In this document: one piece after another, positions 33,414 through 40,575 of the stretch
Layout: every line of letters begins with the position of its first letter
Position numbering within the stretch: the first letter of the stretch is position 1
Notes under the pieces: generated by a model
Told to the model about the DNA's origin: nothing
The model's input: only the letters and a program-made list of their open reading frames with translations
The model's database searches: none
NCBI RefSeq assembly: GCF_024461735.1
Contig: NZ_JANGAD010000001.1
Location: forward strand, 248,001 to 312,000
Origin: Anaerotignum propionicum
GTDB taxonomy: Bacteria > Bacillota > Clostridia > Lachnospirales > Anaerotignaceae
DNA length: 64,000 nucleotides
Reading direction: 5' to 3'
Position numbers and translations under genes: made by a program

Positions 33414-35522
33414 ATGTACGAAAAAATTTCTATACCCGAAATCTTTGGTATGAATGTATTCAATGACGCAATGATGCGTGAACATTTGCCGAAGCAAGTC
33501 TACAAGGAATTAAAGAACACCATTGAAAGAGGAGAAATGCTGAACTCTTCTATTGCAGATATTATTGCAAATGCCATGAAGGACTGGGCTGTGGAAAGAG
33601 GGGCAACCCATTATACCCATTGGTTTCAACCTATGACAGGGATTACCGCTGAAAAGCATGATTCCTTTTTGACAGCACCCATAAATGGAAAGGCAATTAT
33701 GGAGTTTTCAGGCAAGGAGCTAATCAAAGGGGAATCGGATGCATCTTCCTTTCCTTCCGGCGGTTTGCGTGCAACCTTTGAGGCAAGAGGCTATACGGCG
33801 TGGGACTGTACATCACCTGCATTTTTAAGAGAGGATACGGCGGGAATTACTCTATATATTCCAACAGCCTTTTGCTCCTACACCGGGGAAGCGTTGGACA
33901 AAAAGACGCCCCTGCTCCGTTCTGTTGAGGCTGTTTCCAAACAGGCGATGCGTATTTTACATTTGTTTGGGAACACAACTGCCAAGAGAATTAATGTGTA
34001 TTCAGGTGCTGAGCAGGAGTATTTCCTGATTGACCGTACATTGTATCAGCAGAGAAAAGATTTGATTTTTACAGGAAGAACTCTTTTTGGTGCAGCGCCA
34101 CCAAAGGGTCAGGAGTTAGATGACCATTATTTTGGCTGTATTAAAGAAAGAGTTGCCTGCTTTATGCGAGAGCTAAACATAGAGCTTTGGAAACTTGGAG
34201 TGACTGCAAAAACACAGCATAACGAAGTAGCTCCTGCACAGCATGAGCTTGCTCCAATTTATGATGATTGCAACCGCGCCGCTGACCATAACCAGTTAGT
34301 TATGGAGGCAATGAAACGTATCGCAGGACATCATAACCTGACTTGTTTGCTTCACGAAAAGCCCTTCGCAGGCGTAAATGGCAGTGGCAAGCACAATAAC
34401 TGGTCTTTGGGAACGGATGATGGACAGAATCTTTTAGATCCCGGTAAAACACCTCATGAAAATGCTCAATTTTTAGTGTTTTTAACATCTATTATCAAGG
34501 GTGTAGATAAATATTCTGAGTTGTTGCGTTTGGCGGCAGCGAATCCCGGCAATGACCACCGCTTAGGCAAGCAGGAAGCCCCTCCTGCCATTATTTCTAT
34601 TTTCCTGGGAGATCAGCTTTTAGATATTTTTGATCAGATTGAGCATGGGGGAGCAACCAGCAGCATTCAAGGTGGAAAAATGCGTGTTGGCGTAAATACC
34701 CTCCCTTATTTGAAGAGGGATGCAACTGACAGAAATAGAACTTCTCCTTTTGCGTTTACAGGCAATAAGTTTGAGTTCCGTATGCCTCCATCCTCTGGTT
34801 CTATTTCAGGCCCCAATTTTGTATTGAACACTATTGTTGCAGATGTTTTGGCGGAGTTTGCAGATGAATTGGAGAAAGCTGAAGATTTCAATACCGCGGT
34901 ACATGAATTAATCAGAAAAACCTATGCAGATCATAAGCGCATTATTTTTGATGGAAATGGCTATGCGGAAGAGTGGTTGCAAGAGGCAGAGCGCAGAGGG
35001 CTTAGCAATATTACAAATATGGTGGATTCCATTCCTTATTTGGTAGAAGAAAAAGCGATTGAGCTGTTTGAGCGTCATAAAGTGTTGAATCGTGTGGAAT
35101 TGCACTCACGTTCTGAAATTTTGTATGAAACTTATATTAAACAAATCAACATAGAGGCTAGAGCTATGATTGATATTGCTTCTAAGCAAATCCGCCCAGC
35201 CATCGTAAAATATGCAGGTGAAGTAGCAACCTCTTTGGCAGCGATGAAGGCTGCAGGTTTTGATGCATCTGTAGAGGAAGAACTGTTGACGGAAATCAAT
35301 GATAATATGAAAGCTTTTCAAGAGGCGCTGAAACATCTGACTGAGGTTACTCAAGAGGCGGCTAAGCTTAAGAATAATAGCAAATTACAAGCGATTTTCT
35401 ATCGTGATCAAGTATTTAAGGTAATGGAAGAGCTGCGTAAGCCAGCGGATAGACTAGAGTTTTTGGTAGATGAAAAAGCATGGCCTTTCCCCACTTATGG
35501 AGAGTTATTATATAACGTATGA
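33414..35522 (+). CDS. glnN: glutamine synthetase type III (GlnN)
   Basis: This 702-residue enzyme makes glutamine from glutamate, ammonia and ATP. The length and 'IPEIFGMNVFNDAMMREHLPK' N-terminus are those of GSIII, not GSI. Catalytic-core segments include 'SGAEQEYFLIDR', 'KTQHNEVAPAQHELAPIYDD', 'LLHEKPFAGVNGSGKHNNWSLGTD' (ATP/metal and ammonium site), 'NDHRLGKQEAPPAIISIFLG', 'DRNRTSPFAFTGNKFEFRMPPSS' and a helical C-terminal extension. AGAAAGGAC precedes ATG 33414. It is a single gene with its own promoter and strong terminator; nitrogen regulation is likely, but no site was recognised. Confidence 0.96.
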   Translation: MYEKISIPEIFGMNVFNDAMMREHLPKQVYKELKNTIERGEMLNSSIADIIANAMKDWAVERGATHYTHWFQPMTGITAEKHDSFLTAPINGKAIMEFSGKELIKGESDASSFPSGGLRATFEARGYTAWDCTSPAFLREDTAGITLYIPTAFCSYTGEALDKKTPLLRSVEAVSKQAMRILHLFGNTTAKRINVYSGAEQEYFLIDRTLYQQRKDLIFTGRTLFGAAPPKGQELDDHYFGCIKERVACFMRELNIELWKLGVTAKTQHNEVAPAQHELAPIYDDCNRAADHNQLVMEAMKRIAGHHNLTCLLHEKPFAGVNGSGKHNNWSLGTDDGQNLLDPGKTPHENAQFLVFLTSIIKGVDKYSELLRLAAANPGNDHRLGKQEAPPAIISIFLGDQLLDIFDQIEHGGATSSIQGGKMRVGVNTLPYLKRDATDRNRTSPFAFTGNKFEFRMPPSSGSISGPNFVLNTIVADVLAEFADELEKAEDFNTAVHELIRKTYADHKRIIFDGNGYAEEWLQEAERRGLSNITNMVDSIPYLVEEKAIELFERHKVLNRVELHSRSEILYETYIKQINIEARAMIDIASKQIRPAIVKYAGEVATSLAAMKAAGFDASVEEELLTEINDNMKAFQEALKHLTEVTQEAAKLKNNSKLQAIFYRDQVFKVMEELRKPADRLEFLVDEKAWPFPTYGELLYNV

Positions 35523-35553
35523 TAATCTTGTAAGACAACGATGGAGTTTTTAG

Positions 35554-35604
35554 AAAAACCCCCATTTTTTTCTCATGAATTTTGAGAATAATGGGGGTTT
35601 TTTT
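35554..35604 (+). terminator. intrinsic terminator of glnN
   Basis: AAAAACCCCCATT pairs with AATGGGGGTTTTT over a loop with extra TCTCA/TGAGA pairing, followed by a run of T. Confidence 0.9.
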
Positions 35605-36007
35605 GCGAAAACTAAAGCATAACTCCATACACAACAAAACGACTTTTGTTGTATGACAAATAAAAATAATTATAAAAAATATGCATACTATTGAAAGATA
35701 AATATAAAATATTGCCAAATATTTTGAAGGCATGTATTTTTTTTAAAAAAGAAAAAAATATTGAAAAATGTTTTTTTTTAGATACCTGTTAAAAATACAC
35801 TTTATTTTCTTGCAAACCATTATTGAATGCGCTATAATGTATACACAGGATGGTGGCTTGAAATAAGTTATTATTTATTTATCATTAAAAGTAAGGAGTT
35901 AAATTTATTTTTTTTGGTACTTATAAACACTAAAATGACTATTATATACAAATTGCACATTTTTTAGTACATTTAATAGGGTTTGTTTAAAAAATGAGGT
36001 GAATCCA
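35605..36007 (+). promoter_or_regulatory. AT-rich spacer with oxidoreductase-operon promoter at 35810-35838
   Basis: TTGCAA (35810-35815), 17 bp, TATAAT (35833-35838) is a consensus promoter; the leader would be about 160 nt. A TAAGGAG motif near 35892 has no obvious ORF behind it. The remaining sequence is A/T-rich with no gene. Confidence 0.7.
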
Positions 36008-36742
36008 ATGATCAACACAATGCTCATTGAAAAAGAAAGAATAGACAGAATCAATGAGAATAAAGAAATTATTGATGATAAAAGAATTCGTATTATTACC
36101 GGTCACTACGGTAGTGGCAAGACTGAGTTCGCAGTGAACTATGCTATGAAACTCGCAGGATATAACCGAAAGGTTGCCATTGCCGATTTAGATATCGTAA
36201 ATGTTTATTTTCGCTCTAGGGAAAAAAAGAAGGAATTAGAAAAGGCAGGTATTTTGGTGATTTCCTCTTCAATTGAGGGGGACGGGCTGGATGTACCTGC
36301 AGTTTCTGCGGCTATGACAATGCCGGCGAGGGATCACAGCTTTGATTACATCGTTGACTTGGGGGGGAACGATGTGGGGACAAAGGTGCTTGGTCGTTTA
36401 AAACCCATTTTGGACCATGCGGAAGTAGATTTTTTTATGGTTGTCAATGCGTATCGTCCTGATACGTCCACACCAGAGGGGATTATCGAGCAAATGGAGA
36501 AGCTTGAGTTTTCGTCGGGTTTGAAGGTGACAGGTTTTATTAACAATACAAACCTGATTCGAGAGACTACACCACAGTGTCTTTTGGACGGGGATAGGGT
36601 TTTGAGAGAGGTAACAAAGCAAACGGGAATTCCTGTAAGGTATGTTTCTTATGTTGAGGAATTAATGACGGAAGAGATACCTCAGGGGCTTTCCGGTGAG
36701 TTGTTCCCTATGAAGTTTTATATGAGAAAAACCTGGATGTAA
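36008..36742 (+). CDS. P-loop NTPase at head of the 2-oxoacid oxidoreductase operon
   Basis: The 244-residue protein has Walker A 'ITGHYGSGKTEFAVNYA' (~30-46), 'VAIADLDIVNVYFRSRE' (~60) and 'FDYIVDLGGNDVGTKVLGRL' (Walker B-like), then 'FFMVVNAYRPDTSTPEG' and 'TGFINNTNLIRETTP'. It resembles CobQ/MinD-like SIMIBI ATPases found ahead of kor/vor genes in Clostridia. A role in maturation or cofactor loading of the downstream complex is guessed from position. ATG 36008 with GAGGTGA five bases upstream is chosen over GTG 35999. The ferredoxin gene begins 28 bp after its stop. Confidence 0.8.
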   Translation: MINTMLIEKERIDRINENKEIIDDKRIRIITGHYGSGKTEFAVNYAMKLAGYNRKVAIADLDIVNVYFRSREKKKELEKAGILVISSSIEGDGLDVPAVSAAMTMPARDHSFDYIVDLGGNDVGTKVLGRLKPILDHAEVDFFMVVNAYRPDTSTPEGIIEQMEKLEFSSGLKVTGFINNTNLIRETTPQCLLDGDRVLREVTKQTGIPVRYVSYVEELMTEEIPQGLSGELFPMKFYMRKTWM

Positions 36743-36770
36743 ATTTAAATATTTATGGAGGTGTATTTGA

Positions 36771-36986
36771 ATGGCAAAAGGTAGAGTAATCATTAACGAA
36801 ACGCTCTGTAAGGGCTGTGAACTTTGTGTTTCTGTTTGTCCAAAGCATGTGCTGAAGCTTTCCGAAACCAAAATTAATGCTGCAGGCTATAACCCTGCGG
36901 AATCAGTAAATGATGATTGTATCGCTTGCACAAGCTGTGCAAAAATGTGTCCAGACTGTGCAATTACAGTAGAAAAACTTGACTAA
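36771..36986 (+). CDS. 2-oxoacid:ferredoxin oxidoreductase delta subunit (2[4Fe-4S] ferredoxin)
   Basis: This 71-residue ferredoxin-type subunit has two CxxCxxCxxxCP motifs: 'CKGCELCVSVCPKHVL' (about 15-30) and 'CIACTSCAKMCPDCAI' (about 48-63). It carries electrons from the thiamine-diphosphate site to free ferredoxin. ATG 36771 follows GGAGGTG. It precedes the alpha, beta and gamma subunit genes in the usual D-A-B-C order of four-subunit KorDABC/VorDABC enzymes. Confidence 0.92.
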   Translation: MAKGRVIINETLCKGCELCVSVCPKHVLKLSETKINAAGYNPAESVNDDCIACTSCAKMCPDCAITVEKLD

Positions 36987-37005
36987 CAGAGAGGAGGAAA
37001 TTTCA

Positions 37006-38064
37006 ATGGCAAAGGTTTTAATGAAAGGCAATGAAGCAGTTGGTAAGGCAGCGATTGAGGCGGGTTGCAGATACTTTTTTGGCTATCCGATAACTCCTCA
37101 GAGTGAAGTTCCAGAATACTTATCCAGCGAATTACCCAAGGTTGGCGGTGTGTTTGTTCAGGCTGAGTCTGAAGTTGCGGCAATCAACATGGTTTATGGT
37201 GCTGCAGGTGCAGGGGCTCGTGTTTTAACAAGTTCTTCTTCCCCCGGTATCGCTTTGAAGCAGGAAGGCATCGGCTATATTTCCAATGCTGGTTTGCCTG
37301 CGGTAATTATTAATATGATGCGTGGCGGCCCTGGTTTGGGTACAATTCAACCAGGTCAGGCTGACTATAACATGACTGTAAAGGGTGGCTCCAACGGCGA
37401 TTATCATGATATCGTTTTGGCACCTGCATCCGTACAGGAAGCTGTAGATATGGTTATGGAAGCTTTTGACTTAGCTGATTACTACGGTACACCAGTTATC
37501 ATTTTGGCTGATGGTTTGATTGGTCAGATGATGGAGCCCGTTGAATTCAACTATGTTTGTAAAAAAGAATTGCCTCCTAAAGACTGGGCATTGACCGGTA
37601 AGGGCGACGGCGAGAAGCATATGGTAGAAAACTTGGTTATCGAAGCTGCTGATTGTGAAGCTTGGAACAAGAGACATTTTGAGAAATATGCAAAGATTGA
37701 AGCAAATGAGCAGGCTTGGGAAGAATACATGATGGATGATGCTGAATACGCATTTGTATCCTATGGTACATCCTCCAGAATCGTAAGAACTGCAATCAGC
37801 TATTTAAGAGAAGAAGGCTTCAAAGTTGGTATGATTAGACCAAAAACATTATGGCCTTTCCCTGTAAATGCTTTTGATAAATGGGACAAGAACATTAAAA
37901 AATATCTTGATGTGGAAATGAGCATGGGACAGATGGTTCAAGACGTTGCTTATGCTTGTAACGATAAAAACAAAATTGAGTTCTATGGCAGAACAGGCGG
38001 TATCGTTCCTGCGGTAGATGAAATTGTTGAGTTTGGTAAGAAAGTTATGGGAGGTGACAAATAA
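37006..38064 (+). CDS. vorB: 2-oxoacid:ferredoxin oxidoreductase alpha subunit (VorB/KorA type)
   Basis: The 352-residue alpha subunit is 'MAKVLMKGNEAVGKAAIEAGCRYFFGYPITPQSEVPEYL...', with 'AESEVAAINMVYGAAGAGARVLTSSSSPGIALKQEGIGY' and 'RGGPGLGTIQPGQADYNM'. This is the pyrimidine-binding half of the thiamine-diphosphate site. The closest annotation type I recall is the 3-methyl-2-oxobutanoate (branched-chain) enzyme, but 2-oxoglutarate or other 2-oxoacids are possible. ATG 37006 follows GAGGAGG; the upstream in-frame ATG at 36979 overlaps the ferredoxin gene. The last base overlaps the beta-subunit start. Amino-acid fermentation would feed it. Confidence 0.93.
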   Translation: MAKVLMKGNEAVGKAAIEAGCRYFFGYPITPQSEVPEYLSSELPKVGGVFVQAESEVAAINMVYGAAGAGARVLTSSSSPGIALKQEGIGYISNAGLPAVIINMMRGGPGLGTIQPGQADYNMTVKGGSNGDYHDIVLAPASVQEAVDMVMEAFDLADYYGTPVIILADGLIGQMMEPVEFNYVCKKELPPKDWALTGKGDGEKHMVENLVIEAADCEAWNKRHFEKYAKIEANEQAWEEYMMDDAEYAFVSYGTSSRIVRTAISYLREEGFKVGMIRPKTLWPFPVNAFDKWDKNIKKYLDVEMSMGQMVQDVAYACNDKNKIEFYGRTGGIVPAVDEIVEFGKKVMGGDK

Positions 38065-38816
38065 TGGCAGTTATATTTCAAAAACCCAAAGCTTTAACTG
38101 ATGTAAAATTGCATTATTGTCCTGGTTGTGCACATGGTATCGTTCACAGACTTGTAGCAGAAGTTTTAGAAGAAATGGGCGAAGACAAAAACGCAATTGC
38201 AGCAGTTCCTGTTGGTTGTGCTGTATTTGCAAACAAATATTTTAATTTCGATGCAATTCAGTGTGCACATGGTCGTGCTCCCGCAACTGCAACTGGCATT
38301 AAAAGAGTACATCCTGATAAATTGGTTATGACATATCAGGGTGACGGTGACTTGGCTTCTATTGGTACTGCAGAAATCGTTCATGCAGCTGCAAGAGGCG
38401 AAAAAATCACCACTGTTTTCATCAACAATGGTATTTATGGTATGACAGGCGGTCAGATGGCGCCTACTACATTGCCAGGCATGAAGGCAACAACTGCTAA
38501 GGCTGGTCGTGATCCTAAAATCAACGGTAACCCTATCCGTGTTTCCGAAATGCTTGCAACTTTGGATGGTCCTGCTTACATCGAAAGAGTAAGTATCTCC
38601 ACACCTGCTCAGGTTACTCAGGCAAAAAAGGCAATCAGAAAAGCTTTTGAAATTCAGAAGCAAGGTCTTGGCTTTACATTTGTAGAGGTTGTTTCTACTT
38701 GTCCTACAAACTGGGGTCTGACACCTGTTAAATCTATGGAATTCGTAAGAGAAAAAATGATCCCTTACTATCCTCTTGGCGTTTACAAAGACATCACTGC
38801 AGAGGAGGGCAAATAA
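38064..38816 (+). CDS. 2-oxoacid:ferredoxin oxidoreductase beta subunit
   Basis: The 250-residue thiamine-diphosphate-binding subunit has 'HYCPGCAHGIVHRLVAEVL' (~19), 'CAHGRAPATATGIKRV', the ThDP/Mg motif 'GDGDLASIGTAEIVHAAARGEKITTVFINNGIYGMTGGQMAPTT' (~95-138) and 'VVSTCPTNWGLTP'. The lone N-terminal cysteine pair fits the four-subunit enzymes whose clusters lie mainly in the delta subunit. It begins at ATG 38064, on the last base of the alpha gene, with GGGAGGTGAC upstream, and precedes the gamma gene by one base. Confidence 0.93.
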   Translation: MAVIFQKPKALTDVKLHYCPGCAHGIVHRLVAEVLEEMGEDKNAIAAVPVGCAVFANKYFNFDAIQCAHGRAPATATGIKRVHPDKLVMTYQGDGDLASIGTAEIVHAAARGEKITTVFINNGIYGMTGGQMAPTTLPGMKATTAKAGRDPKINGNPIRVSEMLATLDGPAYIERVSISTPAQVTQAKKAIRKAFEIQKQGLGFTFVEVVSTCPTNWGLTPVKSMEFVREKMIPYYPLGVYKDITAEEGK

Positions 38817-38817
38817 T

Positions 38818-39372
38818 ATGAATACACAGAGAATTTGTTGTGCAGGTTTCGGCGGTCAGGGTACACTTTCCATGGGTAAGATCTTGGCTTACGCAGGCAT
38901 GTTAGAGGGTCATGAGGTTTCATGGTGCCCTTCCTATGGTCCTGAAATGCGTGGTGGTACAGCGAACTGCCATGTTATTGTATCTGATGAACCAATTGGC
39001 TCTCCTGTAATCACCAGTGATGCAAATTGCGTGATTGCAATGAATCAGCCTTCTTTAGATAAATTTGTAGACATCCTTGGTGATGGCGGCGTTTTGATTG
39101 CAAATGCTGATTTGGCTGTTTTGAAGGAAGAAAGAAGCAATATCCAGGTGATGAATGTTCCTGCAAACTCCATGGCAACACAGGAATTTGGCAGTGCAAA
39201 ATTGGCAAACATTATTCTTTTGGGTGCTGTTATTCAAGCAACCGGTTCTGTAAAAGTGGAAAGCATTGATGATGCATTTGCTCATGTTTTCGGGGGCGCG
39301 AAAGCAAAATTTATCCCTGATAACAAGAAAGCATTTGAAATTGGTTTCGAATTTGCGAAAAATTACAAATAA
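38818..39372 (+). CDS. 2-oxoacid:ferredoxin oxidoreductase gamma subunit
   Basis: The 184-residue gamma subunit belongs to the POR_gamma family: '[58 protein letters not shown]' is its hallmark. It completes the CoA-binding face of the complex. ATG 38818 follows GAGGAGGG nine bases upstream; the longer frame from 38776 would overlap the beta gene and is rejected. The operon ends at a very strong terminator 27 bp downstream. Confidence 0.93.
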   Translation: MNTQRICCAGFGGQGTLSMGKILAYAGMLEGHEVSWCPSYGPEMRGGTANCHVIVSDEPIGSPVITSDANCVIAMNQPSLDKFVDILGDGGVLIANADLAVLKEERSNIQVMNVPANSMATQEFGSAKLANIILLGAVIQATGSVKVESIDDAFAHVFGGAKAKFIPDNKKAFEIGFEFAKNYK

Positions 39373-39398
39373 CACTATTTGATCCTAAATATTGACGG

Positions 39399-39435
39399 CC
39401 TTTTGGCAGGGGAAACCCTGCCAAAAGGTTTTTTT
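39399..39435 (+). terminator. intrinsic terminator with GAAA tetraloop
   Basis: CCTTTTGGCAGGG (39399-39411), GAAA loop, perfect complement (39416-39428), then seven T. One of the strongest terminators in the window. Confidence 0.95.
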
Positions 39436-39472
39436 ATTATAAAAAAGCATTCCGTACTGATGGCAGATATGA

Positions 39473-39671
39473 TATAATTATAAAAATAAATGTTTCTTAA
39501 AAGTAAATCAAAAGGAGTAAGAAGCAGATATTTGAGGTGGGAAGGAAGCCTTCTTAAAAGGCCCATGGTACAGAAATTAACAATCATATTTCTATACCTG
39601 AGATATTTAAAAGAATGCATAGTTATAAACGGCATTTTATAAAAATGCAAGATAGAATTGCATTTTTATTT
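39473..39671 (+). ncRNA. candidate structured RNA upstream of zapA
   Basis: TATAAT (39473-39478) suggests a transcript start near 39485. AGATATTTGAGGT (39526-39538) pairs with ACCTGAGATATTT (39596-39608), 12 of 13 positions including two G-U. Inside lie a GCCTT/AAGGC hairpin (about 39548-39562) and GGTA-C-AGAAAT/ATTTCT-A-TACC (about 39567-39598). The last stem shares bases 39596-39598 with the closing stem, so the two folds compete. A perfect 10-bp terminator stem (39641-39650/39658-39667) and TTTTATTTT end it. No coding frame fits. Length about 185 nt; a riboswitch-like leader for zapA, or a standalone sRNA (even 6S-like), are possible. I recognise no known family. Confidence 0.5.
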
Positions 39672-39776
39672 TAAGATAAATACGAGTACGCTTGGAACAA
39701 GTCTTTTGGGGGTATTTTAAAAACTTGTGCGAGTTTTACATATTTTGTAAAGGGCGAGGGAGAGGAGTGCAGTTTT

Positions 39777-40376
39777 TTGAAAAACAGAATTAAAATTTTT
39801 GTAGATGGAAAGTCCTTTACGCTTGTGGGGGAAGAGACGGAAATACATATGCAGGCTGTTGCCTCATACATAGATAATAAAATAGTGGAAATTCGTAAAA
39901 ATGCAGCGGCAGTGAAGATGGATACAAGTCTAGCTTATGTTTTGGCGGCTTTAAATGTGGCAGATGATTATTTTAAAGAAAAAGAAAAAGTTGCCGAGCT
40001 TGAGGGTCGTAATTTAGGTTTGAGCACCAGGCTTGAGGAGCTGGTTTTTCAGGTGGATGAAGCGCGACTGGAGATTGCAGAATTAAAGGAGAAATCTAAT
40101 CAGGCTGCGAAAGAGATTCAAGCAATAGAGAAACCATCTCTTGAGGAGTTTGGAGAAGTATTTGAAATAGATTTTGAAGAAAAGTTTGATGAGATGAAGG
40201 AAGAGGCAGTTGAAGATAGCAAAGAGGAAAAATCGGAAGAGCAAGAGGAACCGAAACTTGAACCTCTTTTACAAACAGAGGAAAAACCCCATTATTATCC
40301 CATGGGATTAAAAGGGGGACGGGCAGAGAGGTTAATGATTCAAAAAGCAAAAAGAGAAAAACGCCGCAGAAAGTAG
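39777..40376 (+). CDS. zapA: cell division protein ZapA with long acidic C-terminal extension
   Basis: The 199-residue protein begins at TTG 39777 with GAGAGGAG nine bases upstream. Residues 1-95 form a ZapA domain ('KIFVDGKSFTLVGEETEIHMQAVASYIDNKIVEI', 'TSLAYVLAALNVADDYFKEKEK') followed by a coiled coil (about 70-120). ZapA bundles FtsZ filaments. The remaining 80 residues are very acidic (E/D/K-rich), with an arginine/lysine-rich end, and roughly double the usual length of the family. Such extensions occur in Clostridia; their role is unknown. It sits about 100 bp after the structured RNA terminator. Confidence 0.88.
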   Translation: MKNRIKIFVDGKSFTLVGEETEIHMQAVASYIDNKIVEIRKNAAAVKMDTSLAYVLAALNVADDYFKEKEKVAELEGRNLGLSTRLEELVFQVDEARLEIAELKEKSNQAAKEIQAIEKPSLEEFGEVFEIDFEEKFDEMKEEAVEDSKEEKSEEQEEPKLEPLLQTEEKPHYYPMGLKGGRAERLMIQKAKREKRRRK

Positions 40377-40432
40377 ATTTTACTTTTTTATAAAAGAGCT
40401 AAATGAAATAAATTATCTGAATAATAAAAAAT

Positions 40433-40483
40433 AAAAGCATCAGACCTTTCGTTATTATAAAACGAAAGGTGATTTGCTTTTTT
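40433..40483 (+). terminator. intrinsic terminator of zapA
   Basis: AAAAGCA/TGCTTTTTT outer and CCTTTCGTT/AACGAAAGG inner stems with a short AT-rich loop and final T-run. Confidence 0.85.
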
Positions 40484-40575
40484 GGTAATAATAAAATTTG
40501 ATATGATGTTAGTAAAGCGTTTATTTATAGAAATACAAATTTTCAGTAAACGCTTTTTTAGAGAGGAGAATGAAA

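Noticed and set aside
38166..38663. Minus-strand ORF of 165 codons in the beta-subunit gene
   Set aside because: It is Cys/Ser-rich antisense of a clearly coding gene.
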